A stretch of 64,000 nucleotides of DNA from Mediterraneibacter faecis JCM 15917 (GTDB lineage: Bacteria > Bacillota > Clostridia > Lachnospirales > Lachnospiraceae), in assembly GCA_001312505.1 (NCBI GenBank), contig BBDW01000005.1, forward strand, positions 162,034 to 226,033. The letters run 5' to 3'. The notes under the pieces were generated by a model. The model had not been told where the DNA came from, did not search any database, and saw nothing but the letters and a program-made list of their open reading frames with translations. A program made the position numbers and the translations under genes. Position 1 is the first letter of the stretch. Every line of letters begins with the position of its first letter. Shown piece after piece: positions 17,010 to 26,997 of the stretch.

Positions 17010-19131
17010 ATGAAAAAAAGACGGAAAAAACAAAGCACTAAAAAATCTTACACTTGTAGGATTTTTGGATTAATAATGGCTATAACAGTAATTGCTGTTT
17101 CAGGAGGTGTTTTATTAAAAAGGACGATAACGGAATCACCAGAAGACACACTTATGGAATATATGAACCATATTGAAAAAAAGGAATATGAAGTAATGTA
17201 TACTATGATAGATTCAGATGAAAAAGTTTATCTGACAAAAGAAGAATACATACAACGAAATTCTAAGATATACGAAGGAATAGAGGTCAGTGACATTAAA
17301 ATCAGTCATATAGCTGTGAAAGAGAAAAAAGCAGATACAGTTACGCTTTCGTATGAAACATCATGTAATACAATTGCCGGAACAATACAATTTGACAATA
17401 TGGCGGAACTGAAGAAGACGAAACAGGGATATAAATTAGTATGGCAGGATAGCCTGATTTTTCCAAATTTAGAGAGTGATGATAAAATAAGCGTTACTAC
17501 CTCAAAAGCGGAGCGAGGAGAAATATTAGACCGGAATGGTAAAATGCTTGCAGGAAAAGGTATAGCGACATCGGTTGGTATTATACCGGGAAAGCTGGAA
17601 GACAGGAATGTATCTCTTGAAAAAATAGCAGAGTTATTGAAGATAGACGTAGAAACAATAAATAACAAACTTACAGCAAAGTGGGTGAAAGAAGATTCTT
17701 TTGTACCAATTGAAACTATTCCGAAAGTAGAAGAAATAGATTTAATGAAAATACAGCCAGAAGAAAAGACACTTGAAGAGCAGGAGCGTCAGAATAAACT
17801 TCTGGAAATTCCGGGGGGGTTATGCTGTCAGATGTGGAAGTTAGATCCTATGAGTTAGGGGGGAAGCAGCCGCTCATTTAATTGGTTATGTACAATCTGT
17901 AACGGCAGAGGATTTGGAAAATCATCCGGGGGGGAAGGATATACAAACGAAAGTGTAATCGGAAGGTCTGGGTTGGAAAAAATATATGAAAAGCAATTAA
18001 AAGGAAAAGATGGTTGTGATATAAAGATTCTAGATAGCGATGGGGAAGAAAAAGAAGTTCTTGTAGGCACTTTTAAAGAAGATGGTAAAGATATAAGATT
18101 GACGATAGATTCTGACTTGCAAAAATCATTATATGAGCAGTTTAAAGAAGATCCGGGGGGTGCTCTGTTGCAATGAATCCTTATACGGGAGAAGTATTGG
18201 CTTTGGTCAGTACTCCATCTTATGACAATAATGAATTTATACGAGGATTATCATCAGAAAAATGGACATCATTAAATGAAGATGAAAAGAAACCTTTATA
18301 TAATCGTTTCCGTCAAGTATGGTGTCCTGGTTCAACATTTAAGCCAGTTGTAGCAGGAATTGGGTTGAAAACGGAAACCATAGATCCAAAAGAGGATTTT
18401 GGAAATGAAGGTCTGGAATGGCAGAAAGATTCGTCCTGGGGGGATCTTATCAAGTGACAACACTTCATGAGTATGAACCGGTTATTATGAAGAATGCAAT
18501 TATTTATTCTGATAATATTTACTTTGCAAAGGCTGCTCTTAAAATTGGAAGTGAAAATTTTATGAATACTTTAAATGAAATAGGCTTTAATCAGAATATA
18601 CCGTTTGAGATTGCGATGCAGGAATCAACATATTCAAATACGGATAAAATAGAAACAGAAATACAACTGGCAGATAGTGGCTATGGACAAGGGCAGATTC
18701 TTGTAAATCCGTTACATTTGGCAAGTATTTATACTTCGTTTTTAAATGAAGGGAATATGGTAAAGCCGTATTTAACATACGAAGAAGAGGCTGCCGGTGA
18801 AATATGGATAGAAAATGCTTTTACCAAAGAAAATGTAGAAGAAATTATGCAAGGTGTAGAAGGTGTTGTAAATAATCCAGAAGGAACCGGATATGCGGCA
18901 CATCGTGACGATATTTTACTGGCTGGAAAAACGGGGACAGCAGAGTTGAAAGCAACGAAAGAAGATACTTCTGGTAAAGAAATCGGGTGGTTTTCAGTGT
19001 TTACAGCAGAGAAAAATGTAGACAGACCAATTCTTCTCATCAGTATGGTTGAGAATGTGAAAGGAATCGGTGGAAGTGGTTATGTTGTTAGAAAAGATGC
19101 AACAGTATTGGATGAGTATTTTAAAGAATAA
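17010..19131 (+). CDS. MecA-like penicillin-binding protein with NTF2-like N-terminal domain (frame broken in this consensus)
   Basis: Class B transpeptidase of the PBP2a (MecA) / B. subtilis PBP3 type, which crosslinks peptidoglycan and often has low beta-lactam affinity. Order: basic start and one membrane helix (residues 20-38), NTF2-like MecA_N domain (about 45-150), PBP dimer domain opening AERGEILDRNGKML, then transpeptidase with STFK (about 18330), SDN (about 18510) and KTGTAE (about 18929). Pieces 17010-17858, 17973-18176, 18173-18457 and 18418-19131 join if G runs at 17813 (G7), 17858 (G6), 17928 (G7), 18155 (G6) and 18438 (G6) are each two bases shorter; the corrected text then reads through dimer-domain motifs GEAAAHLIGYVQ. 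RBS GAAAGGGG. Regulated by an operator over its promoter; a second operator lies inside codons 13-18. Low-affinity behaviour is inference. Confidence 0.85.
17048..17064 (+). promoter_or_regulatory. BlaI/MecI-type operator 2 (inside the PBP gene)
   Basis: TTACACTTGTAGGATTT, 39 bases into the coding sequence. It could act as a downstream roadblock or cooperative second site. No promoter elements accompany it. Confidence 0.55.
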
Positions 19132-20326
19132 AAAAATTTTTACAAGAAATTATTACAAATGTAAGATTTTGACAGTGATATTGATAATTCTTATGGTTTT
19201 TACAGGATGCAGACAAGAAAGAATCACAGAAAAAGTACAAAAGAAAGAAACTGTAGAATCTGCAATGTATGCTGAAGCGAAAGAAATAGCACAAACTTTT
19301 CAGAATATCTATATACAGGAGAAGTCAGAGTTAAATACATTAAAAACGAAAAGAAAAATTATCAATTGTCTGAAAATGCAAGGATATGCGGCAGTAGATC
19401 GTGATAATCAGATTGATATGGTCAACAGTGAAAAGGTAGAAAAATTTTGCAAAGCAGCGGAAAAAGAAGAACAGGCAGCAGTTGACATTATTGTCGTATT
19501 TGATGAAGGGGGGGAAATTATACAATATCATTTAGAGTCAATGGATGGAAAGGTGGATGTTCGATTATGTCAGGTTGAATGGAAAGATAATAATCCACAG
19601 GCCGAATATTATGATGAATATGAAGCGTATGCGTGGAAATATACGGAAAAAGGATATTTGTTTATTGAAGAGTACCGTCCACCGGGATTTGATGGAGCAC
19701 CGGGGGGGGAGACTGGATTCAGAGTACAGCCATTGAATGAAACGTGCAGAGAATTGAATCGGAAATATGTTATGCCGTTAGGGTATACGCTTAATAATCT
19801 ATTGATTACAAATTGGGATGAGCAGAATTATACGGAACTTGATTTTTATGACCTTTATGAAAAAATGTATCATATGAAATATGGAAAGCAAGTCTCCTAT
19901 GAAGCAAATTTCGGTGGAGCAGAATATGAAGTTCCAGAAGATGAGTTTGAAGAGGTTTTGCAGACATATTTACCATTTGACAGTACTGAGATTGAAAAGG
20001 GAACTTTTTATAACTGTGATGACAAAACTTTTAGATACAGACCGAGAGGATTGTATGATTGTGAATTTCCATATGAGCCATATCCGGAAGTTATTTCATA
20101 TGAAAAATTGCACGATGGAACATTAAAACTTACGATAGAAGCAGTATGGGAAATTAGAATGTTAGACCAGGCAATTACCAGTGAATTGATTATAAAACCT
20201 ATGAAAGACGGAAGTTTTCAGTATTTATCAAATAAAGTAATCAAATCAGATCAAAATGCAAATGCAGGGTGGTATATGCCAAGATTGACAGAAGAAGAGT
20301 GGAAAGCAAATTATAGCAATAATTAG
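19112..20326 (+). CDS. Lipoprotein A of a tandem pair, unrecognised family
   Basis: Predicted lipoprotein with a basic N-terminus, hydrophobic core and lipobox VFTGC, followed by a Lys/Glu-rich linker and a globular domain with many aromatic residues (RPPGFDGAPG, NNLLITNWDEQNY, YNMKYG-like, LTIEAVWE). I start at ATG 19112, inside the PBP gene, since it gives a normal signal peptide; an in-frame ATG at 19070 is also open. No ribosome site is obvious, so translational coupling to the PBP is likely. G7 at 19508 and G8 at 19702 add Gly in frame. The next gene is a clear paralog. Function unknown; context suggests an envelope role in the beta-lactam response. Confidence 0.75.
   Translation: MSILKNKKIFTRNYYKCKILTVILIILMVFTGCRQERITEKVQKKETVESAMYAEAKEIAQTFQNIYIQEKSELNTLKTKRKIINCLKMQGYAAVDRDNQIDMVNSEKVEKFCKAAEKEEQAAVDIIVVFDEGGEIIQYHLESMDGKVDVRLCQVEWKDNNPQAEYYDEYEAYAWKYTEKGYLFIEEYRPPGFDGAPGGETGFRVQPLNETCRELNRKYVMPLGYTLNNLLITNWDEQNYTELDFYDLYEKMYHMKYGKQVSYEANFGGAEYEVPEDEFEEVLQTYLPFDSTEIEKGTFYNCDDKTFRYRPRGLYDCEFPYEPYPEVISYEKLHDGTLKLTIEAVWEIRMLDQAITSELIIKPMKDGSFQYLSNKVIKSDQNANAGWYMPRLTEEEWKANYSNN
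19139..19169 (+). promoter_or_regulatory. BlaI/MecI-type operator 3 with promoter-like hexamers
   Basis: TTACAAATGTAAGATTT at 19153-19169. TTTACA (19139-19144), 17 bases, TAAGAT (19162-19167) copy the arrangement of the PBP promoter exactly. It lies just past the PBP stop and within the signal-peptide codons of lipoprotein A, so a transcript from here would serve the genes after lipoprotein A, or a shorter form of it. Confidence 0.6.
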
Positions 20327-20334
20327 GGGGCAAT

Positions 20335-21568
20335 ATGAAAAGAAAAAGCATCTTGTTAGTACTTTGTATAGGAATGGTTCTGACTTCCTGCAAAAACATA
20401 AAAACACTAAACGATTCAGATGTAAAAAATGAGAAGAGTCAGAAAAAAACTGTTATGGAAATTCAAGATAAGGGATATGATTTGCCAATTGATGAAAAAA
20501 AGAAAAAGGAAGTAGTGAACGATTGTGAAGAGAATATGGAGGCCATCCGAGATATTTATTCTGAATTTAATGGAATGCAAGAAGCGGATCAGAATGTTGC
20601 CAGGCAAATGATGGATCGGATGAAAGAGATTATCAAACAAAATGGAAATCCGGTAAGGGGTTCAGATCATTATTCTGTTATGGAAAATTATCAGAAGATG
20701 GAAATGTTTTTGAATGCTGCCAGGCAAGAAGAAAAAGACAACGTAATTTTATATGAAATTGATATAGATGGAGGAATTACCAGAAAAGAATATACATATG
20801 ATGGGGGAAAACATGTTTGTTATGTCAGCAAAAATGTTGTGGAACGATGATACAGAGCCGATGCTTACCTATATTTCTCTTTCAAAAATAAAGGAATGGA
20901 AATACACAGAATATGGGAACTTTTGCTATGAAGTATGTGTACCGGAACCACCGGAAGTGACAGAAATTGTTGATGGAAGTTGTATTATCCGAGTTAGACC
21001 ATTAAATGAGGAATGCCTGGAATATTCAGAAAAATATGTAGGGCCATTGGGTTATCAGGGAAACAATCTACTGTGCTCAAACTGGAATATAGAGAATATG
21101 CAAGATCTGGACTATAATGGGATTTTTGAATATCTTTATAATATGAAATACGGGGAAAAATTTAGCAATGAAACTGGAGTAGCAGGAGTTACGGCAGATG
21201 AGTTTGAAAGTGTAATTATGACATATCTTCCTGTTACCGCAGAAGAACTAAAAGAATGGGCGGTGTATGATGAACAAAGTAATACTTATGCGTGGCAACG
21301 TTTGGGATGTGGTAATTATGCACCAACACATTTCGGATTATCATTGCCGGAAGTAATTGAAATCAAGTATAATGAAGATGGAACAGTTGTATTGACTATA
21401 AATGCAGTTTGTGATTCTGTAGTGTGTAATGATGCGGTTATTACACATGAACTTACGGTGAAATTTCAGAATGATGGATCGGTTCATTATGTTGGAAATA
21501 GGATTTTAGATAATGGAATCGATAATATACCAAAATATCAATATCGGTTAGATAAGTTGCAGGATTGA
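20335..21568 (+). CDS. Lipoprotein B of a tandem pair, unrecognised family (frame broken in this consensus)
   Basis: Paralog of the preceding gene: lipobox VLTSC near residue 18, then matching segments such as RVRPLNEECLEYSEKYV against RVQPLNETCRELNRKYV, GNNLLCSNWN against NNLLITNWD, YNMKYGEKFSNE, a ADEFESVIMTYLPV block and a final TINAVCD beta strand. Pieces 20335-20850 and 20768-21568 join if G5 at 20803-20807 is G4. RBS is GGGGG at nine bases; the gene starts 8 bases after lipoprotein A ends. Exported, probably membrane anchored. Function unknown. Confidence 0.75.
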
Positions 21569-21594
21569 TCAGCAACGAAGAAAGGTAGAAGAGA

Positions 21595-22439
21595 ATGGAA
21601 GAACAGATAAAAAAGATTTATGAAAAGCAAAAAAATGGTCGCATCAGAATGATACGAAATGTGCTGTTGATTTATGTAGCATTGATTTGTATTGTAAGTA
21701 TTTTTAAAGGGAATCCATTTCCACATCAAGAGACAGTACTCTTTTTCAATGTGAAACAGTCGGGCTGGATCACAACAGATTCCTATCTTCTATGGGGGGC
21801 TGTGCGGTGCTTGATCTGATTGTAGTCATGTTGATTGAAATTTGTAATATTCTCCGAGAGTTTTCAAAAATTGATCGGATGCTGTCGCAGGAATGTGATG
21901 CAGAGAAATATTTAGAAATGTTGGAGGGGGGGATGATAAAATACGGAAAGAGTCTGGATTATAAAGGTTTTCAAAAAAATGTAGTATTGATGGCTCAACC
22001 TAAGTATATAGTTGCACTTATTGCTAATGGAGAACTACAGAAAGCAGAAGAATATACAAAGAATGAATGGAAAGGAAAAAAAGAGGGACGTTCCTGGCAG
22101 CAGGTTGTGACGAATCTTGAACTGGCGAAGAAATATCAGGAGAAAGATGGAGCTGGATATTCTGATAGATTAGAAAAAGCAGGAAACGTATTTCAGAATA
22201 ATCCGCTGTTTATGGCAAAAAAGTTTATGCTGAAAGAGGAAGATGAGGCAGCAATAAGATTACTGGAAGATGATACAGAAAAGTTGCCATATTATGAGGT
22301 TACACGCAGACTTCTGCTTGGAGTATGTTACTACAGAGTAGGGAAAGAACAACAGGGAAAAGAATGCATGGAATATGTAATTGCCCATGGTAATACGTTG
22401 GATTGTAAAAAAGAAGCCAAAAAATATATAGGAATGTAA
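21595..22439 (+). CDS. Membrane protein with helical C-terminal domain, unrecognised (frame broken in this consensus)
   Basis: Two hydrophobic helices (about residues 20-38 and 58-80) followed by a soluble, charged alpha-helical domain that looks like tetratricopeptide-type packing (alternating LELAKKYQEK, ANGELQKAEEY, LLGVCYYRVGKEQQGKE). Pieces 21595-21819 and 21792-22439 join if G6 at 21794-21799 is G4; G7 at 21926 adds a Gly. Last plus-strand gene of the PBP unit; it ends against a shared terminator with blaR1. The domain assignment is inference from helix pattern only. Confidence 0.65.
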
Positions 22440-22497
22440 GTGAGGATATACCTTAAAATAATTAGATAACAATATTGAAGAGATTACGAAGAAAAAG

Positions 22498-22541
22498 AAA
22501 GAACTGATAACAGGAAATTAGGTTACCAGTTCTTCTTTTTT
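22498..22541. terminator. Bidirectional terminator between the PBP operon and blaR1
   Basis: AAAGAACTGATAAC and GTTACCAGTTCTT form the stem; T runs flank it on both strands. On the minus strand it overlaps the last codons of blaR1. Confidence 0.7.
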
Positions 22542-24342
22542 ATTTCCAAATACCAAAATCAGAAGTATAGCTTCGGTTATTTCAGTAGCCTGACTTCCGG
22601 TTGCGTTGGAAGGAGCTTGAATATTTGTGGCAAAGTAGTATGTATTATTATCTGATTCAATGTATCCGACAAACCAGCCATTGACATCTTTACCATTGAC
22701 ACGTCCGGTTCCGGTTTTTCCGTAAAGAGAACCAGAAGAGGTAGTGGAAAGTAACAGGGCATTTTTTACTGCTTGAATATTTTTTCTATCAAAATGAAAA
22801 TTATTTTGGTAGAAATTCTGTAGTAATTCTACTTGTTCTATTGGAGAGATTTTCAGAGAAAAATCTGTCCAATAGAGATTTAAGTTTGTTCCAGTATTCT
22901 GATTCCCATAGTTTATTGTCTGTAAAAATGTCTTTACGGATTGAAAACCTGCCTGTGAATCAATTGCCTGAAAATACCAGTTTACGGAATTATGTATAGC
23001 CGAGGTTAAATCTTGATCGGCTTCCCATGAATTAAAAGGATATGGTTCTCCATTCCATGTGAAAGTGGAATGTTCTGGTGTAATAATTCCAGATTCCAAG
23101 CCAAGTAATGCATCATATATTTTATAAGTCGAATTCGGTGATACACGTGTGGAAGCATGATCCATATTATAAATATTCCACTTATCAGTAGCCTGATCAT
23201 ATAGAACAAAACTTCCGGTATAGTTTCCAAAATTAGAAGAAAGATTTAGCTGAGCAATATTCTTTTCGGTTGTGTCAAAATGATAGCCAGTCTGATCAGA
23301 AGCATAAACAGAAAGTATGGGAATGCATCCAATGATGATAGTAGAGACGAATATGCATATAAGATATCCACGAATTTTTTGTTTAAAAGTAGGTTGGTGG
23401 AATGATGCAATATTTAAAATGCGTCCTTTTAACTGTTTTATATTTCCTCTAATTCCCATAGTAAGAGGGAATGGAGACAGAGCTATTGTTTCGGCAAAGT
23501 TAATCAGTGTATTTCCATATGACTTGTATTCTGTTTCTTTCAATAATTGTAATACAGCACTGTCGCAGGCAAGTTCCCGTTCCTGTCGTATTCTTTTTAG
23601 AAAATACCAGATTAGGGGGGGATTGAACCAGTAGAAAATATTTACTGTATTTATCAAATATCCAATTAGAATATCTTTATGCTTGTAGTGCTGCAGTTCA
23701 TGAAGAAGCATATATCGAATATCAGTTGTGCTTATAGTTCCAGCGTTAAAATCTGAAATCAAGTGAATTGGAAGATAAATGCGAGGATGCAGGAAACCGG
23801 CCAAAACAGGAGATTTCAAAAATGCTGTACTATAAATCGGAATGGTATGCTTGCTGTTCACTTCGTTTAAACATTCTATATAAAGAGTGTTTATTACTTC
23901 GTTTTGAAGAGGTAAGGCAGAACTATGTAAGGCTTTTACTTGTTTTGCCGAACGGTAGAGAAGAACAAACATTATGAAAACACCGATGCTCCAGAAAAAT
24001 ATAAGTAATGAGTGAATAAAAGTTGGAATTTGGGTGCTGACCGAGACAGCAAAATCATTTATTTTATTCAAAGTATAACTATTACCAGAAAGAAAAGTGG
24101 TTTGAATGTCACCATTGGTATTTGAATTTGGCATTAGTAAATGTCCCCCATGATATAGAAGATGGGGCAGACTTTATTGGAAAAAAAGGAACAATTAGAA
24201 CGACAAGAAATATAATCGAAAGATTATATTGCATACGTGCGGATAATTGATTTTGTAATAATCTTTTTAATCCCAGTAAAATGCCTAAAAAAATACAGAT
24301 GATGGCATTACAGAGTAAAAAATGAAAGCTAAAATACGTCAA
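22518..24342 (-). CDS. blaR1: BlaR1/MecR1-type beta-lactam sensor-protease (frame broken in this consensus)
   Basis: Membrane metalloprotease fused to an external penicillin-binding sensor; acylation by a beta-lactam triggers proteolytic loss of the BlaI repressor. Order on the minus strand: two N-terminal helices, third helix, M56 protease with zinc motif HELQHYKHKD, fourth helix, then a class D beta-lactamase-like sensor with STYK (active Ser), SVN and GKTGTGRVNGKDVNGWFVGYI cut here to its core KTGT. Pieces 24109-24342 and 22518-24134 join if C5 at 24145-24149 is C4. A G7 at 23615-23621 (C7 in the gene) adds a Pro in FNPPLIW, family FNPLIW. Start TTG 24342 behind GGGAGGAG. Follows blaI by 18 bases. 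Confidence 0.9.
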
Positions 24343-24360
24343 AATATGCTCCTCCCATGT

Positions 24361-24729
24361 TTAATGATTGGAAAGAAGATTCCGTAAGCTGGCAATGTCT
24401 TCTTCAGACAATTTATCATCCTCAATGTAAGAGGCAAGCATAGAAGTGATATTACCATTATAATATCGCTTTAAAAAAGAATTACTTTCCTGCCGAATAT
24501 ATTCGTCTTCCTTGACCAATGGAGTATAGACAAAAACTCGGCTTTGTTTTTCATAGGTTAGTGCTTTTTTAGAAACGAGACGTTTAATCAATGTCTGAAT
24601 TGTTTTAGGACTCCAACTGGAAATTTGTGTTAATTTTTCAGTAATTTCATTGGTGCTGATTGGTGCGTATTTCCAAACGATTTTCATAACTTCAAATTCA
24701 GCTTCTGAAATTTGAGGCAGATTGCTCAT
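24361..24729 (-). CDS. blaI: BlaI/MecI-family repressor
   Basis: 122-residue winged-helix repressor. Seen: ISEAEFEVMKIVWKYAP, the recognition region SWSPKTIQTLIKRLVSKKAL, the YEKQSRVFVYTPLV wing, and a helical dimer tail where BlaR-linked cleavage would remove binding. I start at ATG 24729, with GGAGG eight bases upstream; a TTG 15 bases earlier overlaps that ribosome site and is unlikely. First gene of blaI-blaR1. An operator in its own promoter implies autoregulation. Unbroken, no G run. Confidence 0.92.
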   Translation of the reverse strand: MSNLPQISEAEFEVMKIVWKYAPISTNEITEKLTQISSWSPKTIQTLIKRLVSKKALTYEKQSRVFVYTPLVKEDEYIRQESNSFLKRYYNGNITSMLASYIEDDKLSEEDIASLRNLLSNH

Positions 24730-24742
24730 GTGATATTCCTCC

Positions 24743-24796
24743 AAATCTTACAAATGTAATAAAAATATTATATATCTTAAAAGGTTATTCTGTCAA
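24743..24796 (-). promoter_or_regulatory. blaI promoter with BlaI/MecI-type operator 4
   Basis: On the minus strand TTGACA (plus 24791-24796), 18-base spacer, TATAAT (plus 24767-24772), then the operator TTACATTTGTAAGATTT (plus 24743-24759) at about the transcription start. A near-consensus promoter with a directly placed operator. Confidence 0.75.
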
Positions 24797-24844
24797 CGAA
24801 ATAAAAACTTGACTTTAAATCCAGATACATTTTAAAGGTATGTA

Positions 24845-24857
24845 GAATCGAGCTAAG
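24845..24857. repeat. 13-base remnant matching the 150-bp repeat
   Basis: GAATCGAGCTAAG here is identical to 16645-16657 in the tandem repeat. No further match extends on either side. Confidence 0.4.
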
Positions 24858-24862
24858 ATGTA

Positions 24863-24903
24863 AAAGTACAGAACAAACATTCGGTTTAGTTCTGTACTTT
24901 TTT
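24863..24903. terminator. Perfect 12-bp hairpin before uvrB
   Basis: AAAGTACAGAAC and GTTCTGTACTTT with a 14-base loop, followed by TTT on the plus strand. No plus-strand gene precedes it, so it may be left over from a lost gene or insulate blaI from uvrB. Confidence 0.55.
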
Positions 24904-24911
24904 CTCCTGAA

Positions 24912-24920
24912 TGATATACT
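24912..24920 (+). promoter_or_regulatory. Extended -10 promoter of uvrB
   Basis: TGATATACT: TGN followed by TATACT at 24915-24920, 79 bases before the start codon. The -35 is poor. No LexA box was recognised with confidence. Confidence 0.45.
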
Positions 24921-24998
24921 ATACAAGTAACAATACTAAGAAAACAACTACTATTTCTAAAATATCACCGCTAAATTAGAGCGCTCAGGAGAAATTAC

Positions 24999-26986
24999 AT
25001 GGATCATTTTGAATTAGTATCACAATACAACCCAACTGGCGACCAGCCGCAGGCAATTAAAGAGCTGGTCGAAGGTTTCAAAGAAGGAAACCAGTGTCAG
25101 ACGTTGCTTGGCGTTACTGGATCTGGTAAGACATTTACCATGCGAATGTCATTCAACAGATGAACAAGCCGACATTGATTATTGCACATAATAAGACGCT
25201 GGCTGCGCAGCTGTATGGGGGGGAATTCAAAGAGTTCTTTCCAAATAACGCAGTGGAATATTTTGTCTCCTACTACGACTATTATCAGCCGGAAGCATAT
25301 GTTCCATCTTCAGACACATATATTGCCAAGGATTCGTCCATCAATGACGAGATTGATAAGCTTCGACTCTCCGCAACTATGTCACTGATGGAGCGAAGAG
25401 ATGTGATCATTGTTGCAAGTGTATCTTGTATCTATGGGCTGGGTAACCCGGTAGATTACCAGAACATGGTAGTTTCTTTGCGTCCTGGTATGATTAAAGA
25501 TCGTGATGAAGTAATGGCAAAGCTGATTGAGATCCAGTATGATCGTAATGATATGGATTTCCACCGTGGTACATTTCGTGTGCGTGGAGATGTTTTGGAA
25601 ATCATTCCGGCATATGAGAGTGACACAGCGATTCGTGTGGAATTTTTTGGAGACGAGATAGACAGGATCTCAGAGATTGATATTTTGACAGGAGAAGTGA
25701 AGGACGAACTGAAACATGTAGCAATCTTTCCGGCATCTCATTACGTGGTTGACCGTGAGAATATCAAGCGTGCGGTGGCAGATATTGAAGAAGAATTAGA
25801 AGAACGTGTCAAAGAGTTTAAGAGAAATGATAAGCTTTTAGAGGCACAGCGTATTGCGGAGCGAACGAATTTTGATATTGAGATGCTTAAGGAGACTGGA
25901 TTTTGTTCCGGAATTGAGAATTATTCCAGACATTTGTCAGGGCTTCGACCGGGACAGGCTCCGTATACATTGATCGATTATTTTCCGGATGATTTTATTA
26001 TGATGATTGATGAGTCACATAAGACAATCCCGCAGATTGGTGGAATGTATCACGGAGACCAGTCGAGAAAGCAGACATTGGTAGATTATGGATTCCGCCT
26101 GCCATCTGCGAAGGATAACCGTCCACTTAACTTTGATGAGTTTGAAAGTAAGATCAATCAGGTGATGTTTGTATCTGCGACACCGGGAGAATATGAGAAG
26201 GATCATGAACTTCTTCGAGCAGAACAGGTAATCCGTCCGACAGGACTTCTGGATCCGGAAGTTGAAGTGCGACCGGTAGAAGGACAGATTGATGATCTGA
26301 TCGGTGAAGTGAACAAAGAGATCAGTAAGAAGAATAAAGTCCTTGTCACAACGCTGACAAAGCGTATGGCAGAAGATTTGACAGATTATATGCGTGAAGT
26401 AGGAATCCGTGTAAAATATCTTCATTCGGATATTGATACACTTGAACGTACGGAGATCATCCGAGATATGCGTCTGGATGTGTTTGATGTGTTGGTTGGG
26501 ATCAACCTCTTGAGAGAAGGACTTGATATTCCAGAAATCACTCTTGTTGCAATCCTTGATGCAGATAAAGAAGGATTCCTTCGTTCAGAGACTTCTCTGA
26601 TTCAGACAATCGGTCGTGCAGCACGTAATGCAGAAGGACATGTAATCATGTATGCAGATAAGATTACAGAATCAATGCAGCTGGCGATCGATGAGACACA
26701 GCGTCGTCGTGAGATTCAGATGAGATACAATGAAGAGCATGGAATCACGCCGAAGACGATTCAGAAGTCAGTGCGTGATCTGATCAGTATCTCTAAAAAG
26801 GTTGCGGCGGAAGAGATGCGGCTTGAAAAAGATCCGGAGTCCATGAGCCAGAAAGAACTGGAGAAACTGATCGCGGATCTGACGAAACAGATGAAGAAGG
26901 CAGCAACGGAATTGAACTTTGAGGCAGCGGCAGAGCTTCGTGATAAGCTTGTTGAATTAAAAAAGATGCTCAATGATATGGAATAG
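24999..26986 (+). CDS. uvrB: Excinuclease ABC subunit B (frame broken in this consensus)
   Basis: DNA damage verification helicase of nucleotide excision repair. Start ATG 24999 with the family opening [17 protein letters not shown] and Walker [11 protein letters not shown]. One base is missing at about 25142: ATGCGAATG where the family needs ATGGCGAATG (MANVI), which makes an apparent start at 25160. Then the beta-hairpin [16 protein letters not shown]-type box ([12 protein letters not shown]), helicase motif [37 protein letters not shown] and a C-terminal UVR motif [17 protein letters not shown]7 at 25217-25223 adds a Gly in AQLYGEFKEFF. Stop is 11 bases before uvrA. Confidence 0.94.
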
Positions 26987-26997
26987 GAGATTACAAA

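Noticed and set aside
16524..24998. Insertion sequence or integrative element around the PBP-bla block
   Set aside because: No transposase, integrase, recombinase or terminal inverted repeats were found; only repeat pieces flank it.
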